From: UBA11574 sp963752565
GTDB taxonomy: Bacteria; Desulfobacterota; Desulfobacteria; Desulfobacterales; UBA11574
Direction of reading: 5' to 3'
Assembly (NCBI GenBank): GCA_963752565.1
Contig: CAVVZC010000018.1
Span: 12,534-76,533, forward strand
DNA length: 64,000 nucleotides
Below the pieces are notes generated by a model. It saw only the letters and a list, made by a program, of their open reading frames with translations. It was not told the origin of the DNA and did no database searches. Positions 25,185-33,518 of the stretch are shown here, one piece after another. A program made the translations under genes and the position numbers. Position 1 is the first letter of the stretch; each line of letters opens with the position of its first letter.

Positions 25185-26760
25185 TTTTTATATTTTCCAC
25201 CTCATGGCACAACAGGAAAATGGTTTTTGCATCCGGAAATCCGGTGACTGGAAGTTTCATCTGTTCCTGAAAACCGACCACAGCCATCATAAGATTCTTT
25301 CCGACGATGCCATCAATGCGGGCGGTATACAAATGCATTTCAGCCATCATTTTTTGGAGCGCAAGCACCTCTTCTCCTTCATAATAATAAAAAAACTTGT
25401 TGAATATCACGGGCGGACGCCAGAATAGATAAAAATCTTGTTGACCTTCCAAGTTAGAAATATTTTTGAGCACACCATATTTTTTCTTGATGTCATCTGA
25501 AACATGATTCAGTCTGACCAACATGTATCCTGTTTCGTCGAATATCGCTTCCGTTATTTCGATAAACCGGTTTGTTTGTAAGGCTTCAAAAAAGGGTTTT
25601 TGATACTTTACAAGCTTATATTTTCCCAAAAAATCAATCACAGATTGGGGACTGACGGTGTCTTTTCCTGAGTGACTCAGGTCTTTATCATGAATTTGAA
25701 TTTTCATCGGAACATCATTAGATTGTTTTGCCTGAAGGGCGTCTTGAGATGTGTCGAGCTTAAGATGACCTAAATTATCTTTTAGTATTGAATATTTGTT
25801 ATTGCTTGAAGATATCGGAGAAATATTTCGGCTAAAACCGGAATAAACGATCCCTCCGAATAAAGACAGCGCTAAAAAAATAGATGCCGCTAAAGTTAAA
25901 GGCTTTTTCAATAATTTTAATTTTTTAGGACGAAAATCGATAAATGCTTCCATAACAATCTGTTTGCAGATCTCTGTTGTGTTATGAAGAAAAGCAACAT
26001 ACAAACACCTATCCATCAACAGATTAATCTGTCTGAAATTTCCCTTAGTGAGTTTATAAATATTATTCAGAGCCGCCTTCTGAATTCTTATCTGCCCCCT
26101 GTTCCCGGCCAGGTTCATTTTAAAAGAAATATAGTCCTTTAATTCTTCCAGGGTCAATGCTTTGACTTCTTCCTGGATAACAATTCTACTTCTGAGTTGT
26201 CTGAGTTCTTCGGAATTCAGCAAATCCATTAATTCAGGCTGACCCACCAGCAATATCTGAACCAATTTCTCCCGGCCTGTTTCAAGGTTTGAAATCATTC
26301 GGATAAGCTCGAGACTCTTTAAATCGAGATTCTGAGCGTCGTCAATAATGATCGCACAATTTTTTCCGCGTCGATTCTGCTTCACTAAAAAATCATACAA
26401 AAGTTTCATCTGATCGCTGAAAAGAAGACTTTCCACGTTGTGTCCAAAATCTCGATTTATTTCCCGTATCAGTTCTACATCCTGAAAACCGGTATAAAAC
26501 ACCAATGATGTCTCAACACCGTTCTCTTCGATAATGTTCATGATTCTTCGGCTGATGGTCGTCTTTCCCAGACCCACTTCACCTGTCAAAATCATGAATC
26601 CCTTTCTTGCGTTGATGCCGAAGATGATTTCAGTAAGGATCTGTTCGATATGTTGGGAAAAATAAAATTTCTCTTCCTCCGGGGATACTGGAAATGGATT
26701 GTGAAATAATCCAAAAAATTCGAAACAACCTTGTTCTTCTTTAGCTGAGTATGTATTCAT
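25174..26760 (-). CDS. mshM: ExeA/MshM-like AAA ATPase with peptidoglycan-binding domain
   Basis: Proteins of this type bind peptidoglycan and help secretins pass through the cell wall. The 528-residue protein begins with FFGLFHNPFPVSP, the ExeA-family start, followed by AAA Walker A GEVGLGKTT (60-68), Walker B CAIIIDDAQNL and sensor QLRSRI. A membrane segment lies near 283-303. The periplasmic part ends with a putative peptidoglycan-binding domain (VLALQKMMAEMHLYTARIDG... VGFQEQMKLPVTGFPDAKT). It overlaps mshE by 11 bases and lies 109 bases after the MshN-like gene. Confidence 0.88.
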   Translation of the reverse strand: MNTYSAKEEQGCFEFFGLFHNPFPVSPEEEKFYFSQHIEQILTEIIFGINARKGFMILTGEVGLGKTTISRRIMNIIEENGVETSLVFYTGFQDVELIREINRDFGHNVESLLFSDQMKLLYDFLVKQNRRGKNCAIIIDDAQNLDLKSLELIRMISNLETGREKLVQILLVGQPELMDLLNSEELRQLRSRIVIQEEVKALTLEELKDYISFKMNLAGNRGQIRIQKAALNNIYKLTKGNFRQINLLMDRCLYVAFLHNTTEICKQIVMEAFIDFRPKKLKLLKKPLTLAASIFLALSLFGGIVYSGFSRNISPISSSNNKYSILKDNLGHLKLDTSQDALQAKQSNDVPMKIQIHDKDLSHSGKDTVSPQSVIDFLGKYKLVKYQKPFFEALQTNRFIEITEAIFDETGYMLVRLNHVSDDIKKKYGVLKNISNLEGQQDFYLFWRPPVIFNKFFYYYEGEEVLALQKMMAEMHLYTARIDGIVGKNLMMAVVGFQEQMKLPVTGFPDAKTIFLLCHEVENIKNDA

Positions 26761-26869
26761 AGTAATAGCCCTTACCCATCATTTACTTTTTTACTGTATG
26801 CATATGACATTTTGTCTCGTTATGAAAAACATGGATTGCCGGTTTATAATTTCTTGAGAATTCAACAGA

Positions 26870-27775
26870 TTAAGATTCTTTATCCTTACTTAAACGGTAT
26901 TTTTGCGATTTGTTAAACAACAGTTTCAAGTCTTGCATTATTTCAGCTATCCGAATATTTTCCGGATAAAGTAGTTGAAGTTTTGCCAATCGTTGATAGG
27001 CGTTTTCCATTTGTTTGGTATTGATTTCGATAATTGCCATATTGATTCCAGCTTCTTGATCGATCTCATTTTTTGTCAATACTATCTTTAAAAGATCTTT
27101 GGCTCGTTCAAATTCTTTATTATGTATATGCCAGACTGCTTTTAACTTGATGACATAGCTGTTGTTTTGACCCTTTAAAAGCGCTAATTCATCGAGAAGT
27201 TTTTCTGTTCGTTTTTTTTTGCCATGCCCCATCTCCCAGCGGATATCCGCCACCAGGCGGGCAATTTTTGCATTCTTTTTGGCATTTGCCAAAAAAATCT
27301 TTTCCACCTCCGGAATTGCTGTAACTTCTATGGGTATGGATTTATCTGCTTTTTCGATTTTCGTTTTAGCAACAGCATTTGTTTTAATTGTTTCCTTGGA
27401 TTTCGGCGACGGCTCCTTTTCTGTTATGAAAGGTATTTCGGCATCGTCCGGTTTGTTTGAACCATAAACTTCAACCCGGTTATCATTCGCCTTGGGTGGT
27501 ATATATTCAATCCGGCTCAACCTTGAATCTTTCGTTTCCTTCTGACTTTTCGATTCCTTATCCTCTGAGCTTTCAGCAGTATCGACATCCGTTAATTTCT
27601 GAATATCCGTATTTGGGACTGCAAAACCTTTAATATTTTCACCCGTTGTTTCACGAAGGTGATAATATCCGTAAAGGGTTCCTACACCAATAACAGTTAA
27701 TATCAAAAGTACGAAAAGAACAGCAGAAGGAGAATAGAGTGCATTGTTAAAGAAGTGGATTCTCCTTCTTCGCAC
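26870..27775 (-). CDS. MshN-like membrane-anchored TPR protein
   Basis: A 301-residue protein with an N-terminal Arg-rich cytoplasmic tip, one membrane segment (about 18-35, AVLFVLLILTVIGVGTLYGYY), a polar linker rich in Lys/Glu/Ser, and a C-terminal helical domain with TPR-like repeats (RLVADIRWEMGHGKKKRTEKLLDEL... NNSYVIKLKAVWHIHNKEFERAKDLL... EAGINMAIIEINTKQMENAYQRLAKL). Size, topology and place between secretin and MshM match MshN of Vibrio/Shewanella, a pilus assembly accessory protein. Sequence identity to MshN was not checked. Confidence 0.75.
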   Translation of the reverse strand: MRRRRIHFFNNALYSPSAVLFVLLILTVIGVGTLYGYYHLRETTGENIKGFAVPNTDIQKLTDVDTAESSEDKESKSQKETKDSRLSRIEYIPPKANDNRVEVYGSNKPDDAEIPFITEKEPSPKSKETIKTNAVAKTKIEKADKSIPIEVTAIPEVEKIFLANAKKNAKIARLVADIRWEMGHGKKKRTEKLLDELALLKGQNNSYVIKLKAVWHIHNKEFERAKDLLKIVLTKNEIDQEAGINMAIIEINTKQMENAYQRLAKLQLLYPENIRIAEIMQDLKLLFNKSQKYRLSKDKES

Positions 27776-27847
27776 CCATTTATTTTTACTGTTTTCCTTA
27801 ACTGATCGACTCGGTTTTCAGTTTTTTTAATGTTTTAAATATTACGC

Positions 27848-29356
27848 TCATACCAGTTTTACACTTAAAATAATTACAAGCTCCCTGGATTCCACGCGCT
27901 TTAGTTCATTTTTAAAAAGATAACCAAATATCGGTATGTGAGATAGAATAGGAACTCCTTCGTCTTCTTTGGCTTGAATGTCATCAATCAGGCCTCCCAA
28001 CACCACAACGTCTCCATCTTCAAGGTCAATGGTCGTGCTAATTTCCTTAATTCTGACTTCAGGCAAAGATATCTCCGTGCCCCCTTGACCTCCTACACTT
28101 CTTGGTATAAGACTGTCTCGATCTACAGAACTGTTGATGGGATTAATCAAAAGGGAAATCCTTTGATTTTTTCCGATAAACGGGATAACGCCCAAAATAA
28201 GTCCATCGAACACTGTTGAGACTTCAACATCTCTAATCTCTCTATCAGTTCCCGTGGTCACCTCACGCGTCGTCTGCACACTTTTTTGGTACGTAAAGGA
28301 TGTTCCAACGCTGATGAGAGCCGGTTTTCCGTGTTTGACACGAATGCTCGGATTGGACACCACCTTTGCTTTACCGAACGTCATCAAAGCATCCATGGCC
28401 GCATCAATGGATATATCATTGTTTTCATGACTAAAAACCAGACCGCTGCCCAGTGACCATGCAACGCTGGTCTTTGACGTTAATGATGCTGCCTTATCAC
28501 GCAGTACACTCCAGTCAATACCATATTGGTATTTGTCTGTAAGACCGACTTCAATAATCCTTGCCTCGATGAGTATTTGTCTGGACAGCATTGTTTTGAA
28601 ATTGTTGATCAGTTTTGAAATGGATTGAATAACGTTCGGTGTATCCTTTACATATAGACTTCCGGACAACCGGTTCAGAGCATATTTCCCGTTTTTAGAA
28701 ATGACTCGAGTGATCATTTGTTCGATCACATCGTAATCATTGCCCTGTTTGGCTGTCTGGCCGGAAAGTTCAAATTTACCTTTTAAGCCGCTGGCGGTTT
28801 CCCCTGACGCACCAAGCACATCTCCTCCGACATTAAAATTTGCATTAATTTTGGTATCAAGAAAATCGAGGCTGAAAATATGTTCTTTAAAAGGAAGGAT
28901 ACGGATGACATTCCCCCCAATCTCGTAAAAAAGGTCATATGTACCGAGCACCTCTTTTAGAACAGTGGCTGCTGACACATTTTGAAAATTAAGCGTGAGT
29001 AGTTTCTTCTCAAGACTTACGGCTGGGTCAATGATAAGGTTCATTCCCACGGACTGTGACAGGGAATAAAGAATCACCTTAAGATCTTCATTGATCATTG
29101 AAAATGAAACCGTATGATCTTCCAGTGGATCGTAAACCGGCATGACGGGTTTATCATTGACTTTGCGAGGCGTTATCCTTTCCAAACTTGGGATAAATTT
29201 TCTCTGCGAGGCTTCCAGCTGCTCAGATTCAGACTTAATATGCTTTTGAGTGGTCTCAAGCGATAATGTTTCAAGTGAAGGGGTTTTTTGGGTTGCACAG
29301 CCTGTAATAATAATCATCGAAAGAATTACCCCGAATATGATATTAAATTGTCTCAT
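27848..29356 (-). CDS. mshL: MSHA-type pilus secretin (MshL-like lipoprotein)
   Basis: Forms the outer-membrane ring through which the pilus passes. The chosen 502-residue product starts MRQFNIIFGVILSMIIITGC, a lipoprotein signal; this ATG (29356) has GGAGGGT upstream, better than the in-frame ATG at 29407. The N-terminal half has a secretin N/STN domain (VSFSMINEDLKVILYSLSQSVGMNLIIDP), and the C-terminal secretin domain contains the family region VVSNPSIRVKHGKPALISVG and the closing EVRIKEISTTIDLEDGDVVVLGGLI and PILSHIPIFGYLFK. It is in the middle of the pilus operon. Confidence 0.92.
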   Translation of the reverse strand: MRQFNIIFGVILSMIIITGCATQKTPSLETLSLETTQKHIKSESEQLEASQRKFIPSLERITPRKVNDKPVMPVYDPLEDHTVSFSMINEDLKVILYSLSQSVGMNLIIDPAVSLEKKLLTLNFQNVSAATVLKEVLGTYDLFYEIGGNVIRILPFKEHIFSLDFLDTKINANFNVGGDVLGASGETASGLKGKFELSGQTAKQGNDYDVIEQMITRVISKNGKYALNRLSGSLYVKDTPNVIQSISKLINNFKTMLSRQILIEARIIEVGLTDKYQYGIDWSVLRDKAASLTSKTSVAWSLGSGLVFSHENNDISIDAAMDALMTFGKAKVVSNPSIRVKHGKPALISVGTSFTYQKSVQTTREVTTGTDREIRDVEVSTVFDGLILGVIPFIGKNQRISLLINPINSSVDRDSLIPRSVGGQGGTEISLPEVRIKEISTTIDLEDGDVVVLGGLIDDIQAKEDEGVPILSHIPIFGYLFKNELKRVESRELVIILSVKLV

Positions 29357-29416
29357 GTACCCTCCAACAATGGAACGCCTGTGAACTTTTATTGGATTTC
29401 TCCCCATTTTGTAGTT

Positions 29417-29917
29417 TCAGCAAGCGATATCCATGTCGTTAATTCTCCTTTTTTCACCCATACTTTGCCAGATTCTATTTTTAATAATCTTTCCGCCGTC
29501 CGGAAGATCAGCGCCTTGGGGATAAAAAGATCCATCTATGATACAAAACTTCTTCTCACCTGAAGCAAATGTAAAGGTTAAGGCGTATGCCGCTTTAAAA
29601 TGAACCCTTTCTCCTAACTGACCGATTGTTTTGTTACGAGAATAATGTTGATCTGAATAATGCCAGAACCGGATGTGCTGATCCGAGGTCGATTCCAATT
29701 CAACGGGGTTGTTAAGATCCATCATTTTTCTCTCGAGCTTGGATATTTCTTTCATAATGGTCATATCGGGAACAGTAAAGTCAGATGAGGTCCCCGTTAA
29801 ACGAATGGTGTTGTCCATGGTGGGATCCTGTAAAGAATAAACAGCATAGATCGCTGTGGGAAGCAAAACCACAACGATAATAACGATTGAAATCAGCCCA
29901 TGATATTTTCTTTTCAT
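29417..29917 (-). CDS. Pilus biogenesis protein, MshK/PilP-like position
   Basis: A 166-residue protein with one N-terminal membrane segment (about 8-28) and a periplasmic part. The C-terminal region (TFASGEKKFCIIDGSFYPQGADLPDGGKIIKNRI) resembles the MshK/PilP-type 'ng....GD.v.ga.V..I' beta domain, but similarity is weak. Position directly before the secretin gene is that of mshK. The start overlaps the upstream gene by ATGA, so translation is coupled. Confidence 0.6.
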   Translation of the reverse strand: MKRKYHGLISIVIIVVVLLPTAIYAVYSLQDPTMDNTIRLTGTSSDFTVPDMTIMKEISKLERKMMDLNNPVELESTSDQHIRFWHYSDQHYSRNKTIGQLGERVHFKAAYALTFTFASGEKKFCIIDGSFYPQGADLPDGGKIIKNRIWQSMGEKRRINDMDIAC

Positions 29918-31221
29918 CCAATCCTCTTTGTGAATTTGACAAGAAATTTTGAGTCATTGATGTCAGTGTCAAACCGATTCTCCACAACAGTATAACCCTT
30001 TTTTTTCATAAAAGAGATAAATTGCTGATATCCTTTATGGGCTGTGTTAAAAGCCGTCCTAATCTTACCGAAAATTTCCAACGACATCGCATTATGTGTA
30101 TAATCGATTTTAAGGATTTCTGTTTCCATATCCGGAGAAAGGCCATTTGTAACGTCGCTCATTACAAGAAGATATGAAGGTGCGTCTTTGTTATATACCA
30201 ACCCTTTAATGAAACCGACGGTATCTTTATACGTTTTCAAGGGGATGGTACTCAAAGAGGTCTCGGTCTGAAGCACAGTTGCTTGATGATTCAGTTGTTT
30301 TAATTCTCTTTCAAGCATATCCGTCTTTTTCTGGCATAAAAAAAACCCGCCAGAAACAGCCAGCAAGAAGACAAAAAGCAGTATATTCAATGACGCTGTC
30401 CATTTTTGAGTGTAATGATAGATTTTTTCTACCCCAGGAGATATCCCGCCGTTCCCGGCTCGACTTTTCAGCGCCATTGAAAAGGAGTTTTGATACGTTT
30501 TATTATTGAAAGATAAAGATTCTTCTTCTAAATAATAGGATTTATATTCCTCGTTTTCAGTCCATTCCGGACAATCTCCACTATCGATCCAGTTTAGTTG
30601 ATACACTTTTTTAACCTTCATTCCGTTCTCGGTCTGAGCGGTCTGAATGTCTGTTCGAATGGCATCCCAGAGGACGTCTATCTGTTCATCACTCATGTCG
30701 AATGCAACGCATCGGTTTGAGTAATAAATTTGCTTTTTGTTGCCAATAATCAAATCAGCAAATCTGCCGTGCTGAAATACCACGGCAACTGGATCTTCTG
30801 TACGTATTTGTTTTAAGACATTATAGAGAAACGCATATAAAGGAAGCATTAATATGCCGTCTTCGTTTCCCCGGATCTTCTCAAGGTAGGCGTGGTAATG
30901 GCGGGCTGGAAGCGCAGTGAAAAATATATCGGTTGTATTTTTTCCCCGCTTCTTTTTCCAGTGTGCAAGTACTTTTACCGGCTCATCAAAATCACCTGAT
31001 TCTTGGAGTCGTTTTCGAACCACAAATTCCGCATATTTAACCGGCGCTTCAACAGTCATGGTCCTGGAAATCGTTTCCTGCATTTCGGTGATAAAGCGGG
31101 ATTCACCCTTTGACTCTTTTAAATCTACAATCTGTTTTAGGCGGTTTCCCTTTAAGTGGTATATAACACCGTCCAGCTCAATGACATATTGTCTATTATT
31201 GTTGTTCATTGGCACCCACAT
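29914..31221 (-). CDS. Pilus assembly protein, MshI-like (PilM/N or GspL-type)
   Basis: A 435-residue protein. The first about 270 residues look like a degenerate actin-like cytoplasmic domain (VFFTALPARHYHAYL-like region, VAVVFQHGRFADLIIGNKKQ...), followed by one membrane segment (about 283-300, LNILLFVFLLAVSGGFFL) and a PilN-like periplasmic ferredoxin-like fold (SYLLVMSDVTNGLSPDMETEI, MSLEIFGKI). This architecture is that of GspL or MshI. It begins one base after the upstream PilO-like gene and overlaps the next gene by ATGA. Family assignment is mainly by topology and gene order. Start could be M1 or M5. Confidence 0.65.
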   Translation of the reverse strand: MWVPMNNNNRQYVIELDGVIYHLKGNRLKQIVDLKESKGESRFITEMQETISRTMTVEAPVKYAEFVVRKRLQESGDFDEPVKVLAHWKKKRGKNTTDIFFTALPARHYHAYLEKIRGNEDGILMLPLYAFLYNVLKQIRTEDPVAVVFQHGRFADLIIGNKKQIYYSNRCVAFDMSDEQIDVLWDAIRTDIQTAQTENGMKVKKVYQLNWIDSGDCPEWTENEEYKSYYLEEESLSFNNKTYQNSFSMALKSRAGNGGISPGVEKIYHYTQKWTASLNILLFVFLLAVSGGFFLCQKKTDMLERELKQLNHQATVLQTETSLSTIPLKTYKDTVGFIKGLVYNKDAPSYLLVMSDVTNGLSPDMETEILKIDYTHNAMSLEIFGKIRTAFNTAHKGYQQFISFMKKKGYTVVENRFDTDINDSKFLVKFTKRIG

Positions 31222-31222
31222 C

Positions 31223-31720
31223 TCATTGCATCAAAACACTTTGATTTTTTACAACAAATGCGCCTTTAAGCGTCATTAGAATATCCCCGGTTTCATTTTC
31301 AAACGTCATTCCCGATGTTTCATTTTTATTTCCGGTCGCTTTTAAGGATTTAATATGAAAAGAAACCGGCCTGAAATAATGAGAATCGGCATTGGAACAC
31401 TGTTTTAAAATTGTTTTCATCTGTGCAAAGGTTACCGTATCCTGAATGTCGACATTATACACTGCCCATTTGTTTTGTTCTAATCCCAACAATTTGGCAT
31501 TATTAACAAAATTGTTAATTCTCAAAATGCTGTGTAATTTCTGTTCTCTTTCGCTTTGAAGTTGACCTAACCATCTGACTTGCCGGACCAACACCGCCTT
31601 TTTTTCCTTATGCGCAACATATGCTTTATAACCGGTCAGAAAATAACTGCCGGCCATTAAAAATAACACCACAAGAAGACCGGTCATGATAAATGATCTA
31701 AAGATTTTCATGGGCAACAT
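31223..31720 (-). CDS. Pilus assembly protein, MshJ/PilO-like
   Basis: A 165-residue protein with one N-terminal membrane helix (about 9-30), a coiled-coil stretch (YVAHKEKKAVLVRQVRWLGQL), and a small periplasmic alpha/beta domain. This is the PilO/GspM/MshJ layout. It lies between the pilin and the MshI-like gene, six bases after the pilin stop. Start may be M1 or M4 (MKIFRSF). Confidence 0.6.
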   Translation of the reverse strand: MLPMKIFRSFIMTGLLVVLFLMAGSYFLTGYKAYVAHKEKKAVLVRQVRWLGQLQSEREQKLHSILRINNFVNNAKLLGLEQNKWAVYNVDIQDTVTFAQMKTILKQCSNADSHYFRPVSFHIKSLKATGNKNETSGMTFENETGDILMTLKGAFVVKNQSVLMQ

Positions 31721-31726
31721 ATCTCT

Positions 31727-32401
31727 TTAAAAATCCATCTTCCAGCGTGCGCTGGCTTCGGTAGATGGAGCTCCCCAGGCTGTATTAGCAGAATCGGCTG
31801 TATTGTAACTCAAAAAATCGCCAGTCGTACCGTCCGCCTCGCCGTCTATCATGGTGTCAAGAGCTATTCCCAGGGCATTGGGAATTTCGGTTATCCACAT
31901 GTAATTGTATTTTCCTGTACTGTCGTACTTAAAGGCAACGGCAAGATTGTGGCCGGTACCTTGACTGTCCGTGTATGTGTATTCCCAACAGTTACTGGTA
32001 TTGGTAGAAGGAGCGGTAAGCCCGACATCGTCCAATCCCATGAAATCCGTTCCTGACGGGTCCCCGGTCTTAAGGTAACCGCGCTCGGTATCGCTGATGG
32101 CACTATCATTGCCGTTATCCGTGTCTGCTTTTGCATCTTGGCCTTCTGCCGATGCGAGGGTATCATAAAAATCACCCAGCCGTTTACCGGTTCGATCATA
32201 GAAGTTGGCGTATCCCATACGCCAGGCATTAAAATATTTCGTGTAAATTTTCTTTTGTTCCGCGCTCCTGATGAGGTCCTTCCCTTTAATGACCGCTCCG
32301 ATGATAATACCGATGATAATCAGTACAATGGCCATCTCAATGAGCGTAAATCCTCGTTTGTCCGACAAATATTTTATATTTTTCTTTATCTGGATGTTCA
32401 T
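31727..32401 (-). CDS. Type IV prepilin (probable major or first pilin of the operon)
   Basis: A 224-residue pilin-like protein. The leader is cleaved at G17|FTLIEMAIVLIIIGIIIGAV, with Glu at +5 as required for assembly; the following helix is the pilin backbone. The globular part is Asp/Thr/Gly-rich and ends ASARWKMDF, with only one Cys visible (SNCWEYTY). At 224 residues it is longer than most MSHA major pilins, so it could be a major or minor pilin. It is the first gene of the 12.8-kb pilus operon and has a sigma-54-like site about 160 bases upstream. Confidence 0.85.
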   Translation of the reverse strand: MNIQIKKNIKYLSDKRGFTLIEMAIVLIIIGIIIGAVIKGKDLIRSAEQKKIYTKYFNAWRMGYANFYDRTGKRLGDFYDTLASAEGQDAKADTDNGNDSAISDTERGYLKTGDPSGTDFMGLDDVGLTAPSTNTSNCWEYTYTDSQGTGHNLAVAFKYDSTGKYNYMWITEIPNALGIALDTMIDGEADGTTGDFLSYNTADSANTAWGAPSTEASARWKMDF

Positions 32402-32775
32402 ATACGTTTACTCCTGTCTTTTGGATTGATCCGATTTGTTGTATTTGATGAGATTCCCATCCGTTTTCTGCTGACACGTATTACTGTCGCACTTTCCTAT
32501 TAAAAAAATGTTATCAATAAAGAACGACTTATGACAGTGATAAAATATCGAAACATAAGGACTGCAAATTTTAGGCCACACTATATATTCTTAGATTATT
32601 AAACTATTTCAGAAGGTTGGGATTTTATGAAAAGTCATGTCAAAAATTGATGAATATAATGCCTCCTAAAGCGTCAAAAAAATGGCACCTAAATAGAGGC
32701 GGCTGGCCGGCCGTTTGCTTCAAGGGCTTTTTAGCAATATTCGGATAGGAAACTTGAGTGGATATTTCTAAACCG
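32402..32775. other. Promoter/leader region of pilus operon
   Basis: A 374-base gap between the pilin gene and the end of aat, which is on the same strand. It holds a sigma-54-like site (32563-32578) and, near the aat end, a GC-rich patch (GGCGGCTGGCCGGCCG, 32698-32713) in otherwise AT-rich sequence. The long leader gives room for regulation; no riboswitch was recognised. Confidence 0.5.
32563..32578 (-). promoter_or_regulatory. Putative sigma-54 promoter of pilus operon
   Basis: The minus strand reads TGGCCTAAAATTTGCA: GG and GC are separated by ten bases, and TGGC and TTGCA match the -24/-12 consensus. It is about 160 bases before the pilin ATG. Pilin genes are often RpoN-dependent, which supports but does not prove it. 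Confidence 0.5.
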
Positions 32776-33462
32776 CTACTCTTTGTATATCCATTTCCCT
32801 TTTTGAGTGGGTGAGGTTAGAGATTTTTCAAGCTGCTTTAAAAAAAGTGTTCTGGGGATCTCCCTTGCACCAAAACGGATCAAATGCTCGGTCGTTACCT
32901 GGCAGTCCACCATATCAAACGATAATTTTTCAAGATATTCCAAAAGTTTGACAAGCGCTATATTTGAAGCATTACTGATGCGAGTAAACATGGATTCTCC
33001 GAAAAAACACTTCCCCAAAGAAACGCCATATAATCCCCCGGCCAGCTCATCCTGGCGCCATACTTCCACCGAATGTGCAAAGCCTGATTCATGGAGCTTG
33101 CAGTAAGCCTCGATTATATCTTCGATGATCCAGGTTCCTTGATTTTTTTGCAGACGAACTTTTGCACACTGGTTGATGACCTCATTAAAAGCCAGGTCCA
33201 TGGTCACCTTGAACACTTCTTTTTTTATAATCTTCTTTAAAGTCTTTGAGATCTTGTTCTCATGGGGATATAACACAAGACGGGGGTCGGGTGACCACCA
33301 TAGAATCGGCTCATTATCTGAAAACCATGGGAAAATGCCCATACGGTAGGCAAGAAGAAGACGTTTTTGGCTCAGGTCACCGCCAACGGCCAGCAATCCG
33401 CCTTCGGATGCAAGGTGAGGTGGCGGAAATTCGATTGTATCTGATAAAAGAAAAACAGGCAC
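32776..33462 (-). CDS. aat: Leucyl/phenylalanyl-tRNA-protein transferase
   Basis: Adds Leu or Phe to proteins with N-terminal Lys or Arg, creating a degron for the bacterial N-end rule. The 228-residue protein shows the family motifs FPPPHLASEGGLLAVGGDLS, LAYRMGIFPWFSDNEPILWW-PDPR and GGLYGVSLGKCFFGESMFTR. It is 56 bases downstream of clpA and clpS, the protease adaptor pair that reads such degrons, so the whole pathway is encoded together. Confidence 0.95.
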   Translation of the reverse strand: MPVFLLSDTIEFPPPHLASEGGLLAVGGDLSQKRLLLAYRMGIFPWFSDNEPILWWSPDPRLVLYPHENKISKTLKKIIKKEVFKVTMDLAFNEVINQCAKVRLQKNQGTWIIEDIIEAYCKLHESGFAHSVEVWRQDELAGGLYGVSLGKCFFGESMFTRISNASNIALVKLLEYLEKLSFDMVDCQVTTEHLIRFGAREIPRTLFLKQLEKSLTSPTQKGKWIYKE

Positions 33463-33518
33463 TCAGATATCGTCACGTCGTTATTTGGGAAATGGTTAGA
33501 AGCTGTTTGAGTATTCCA

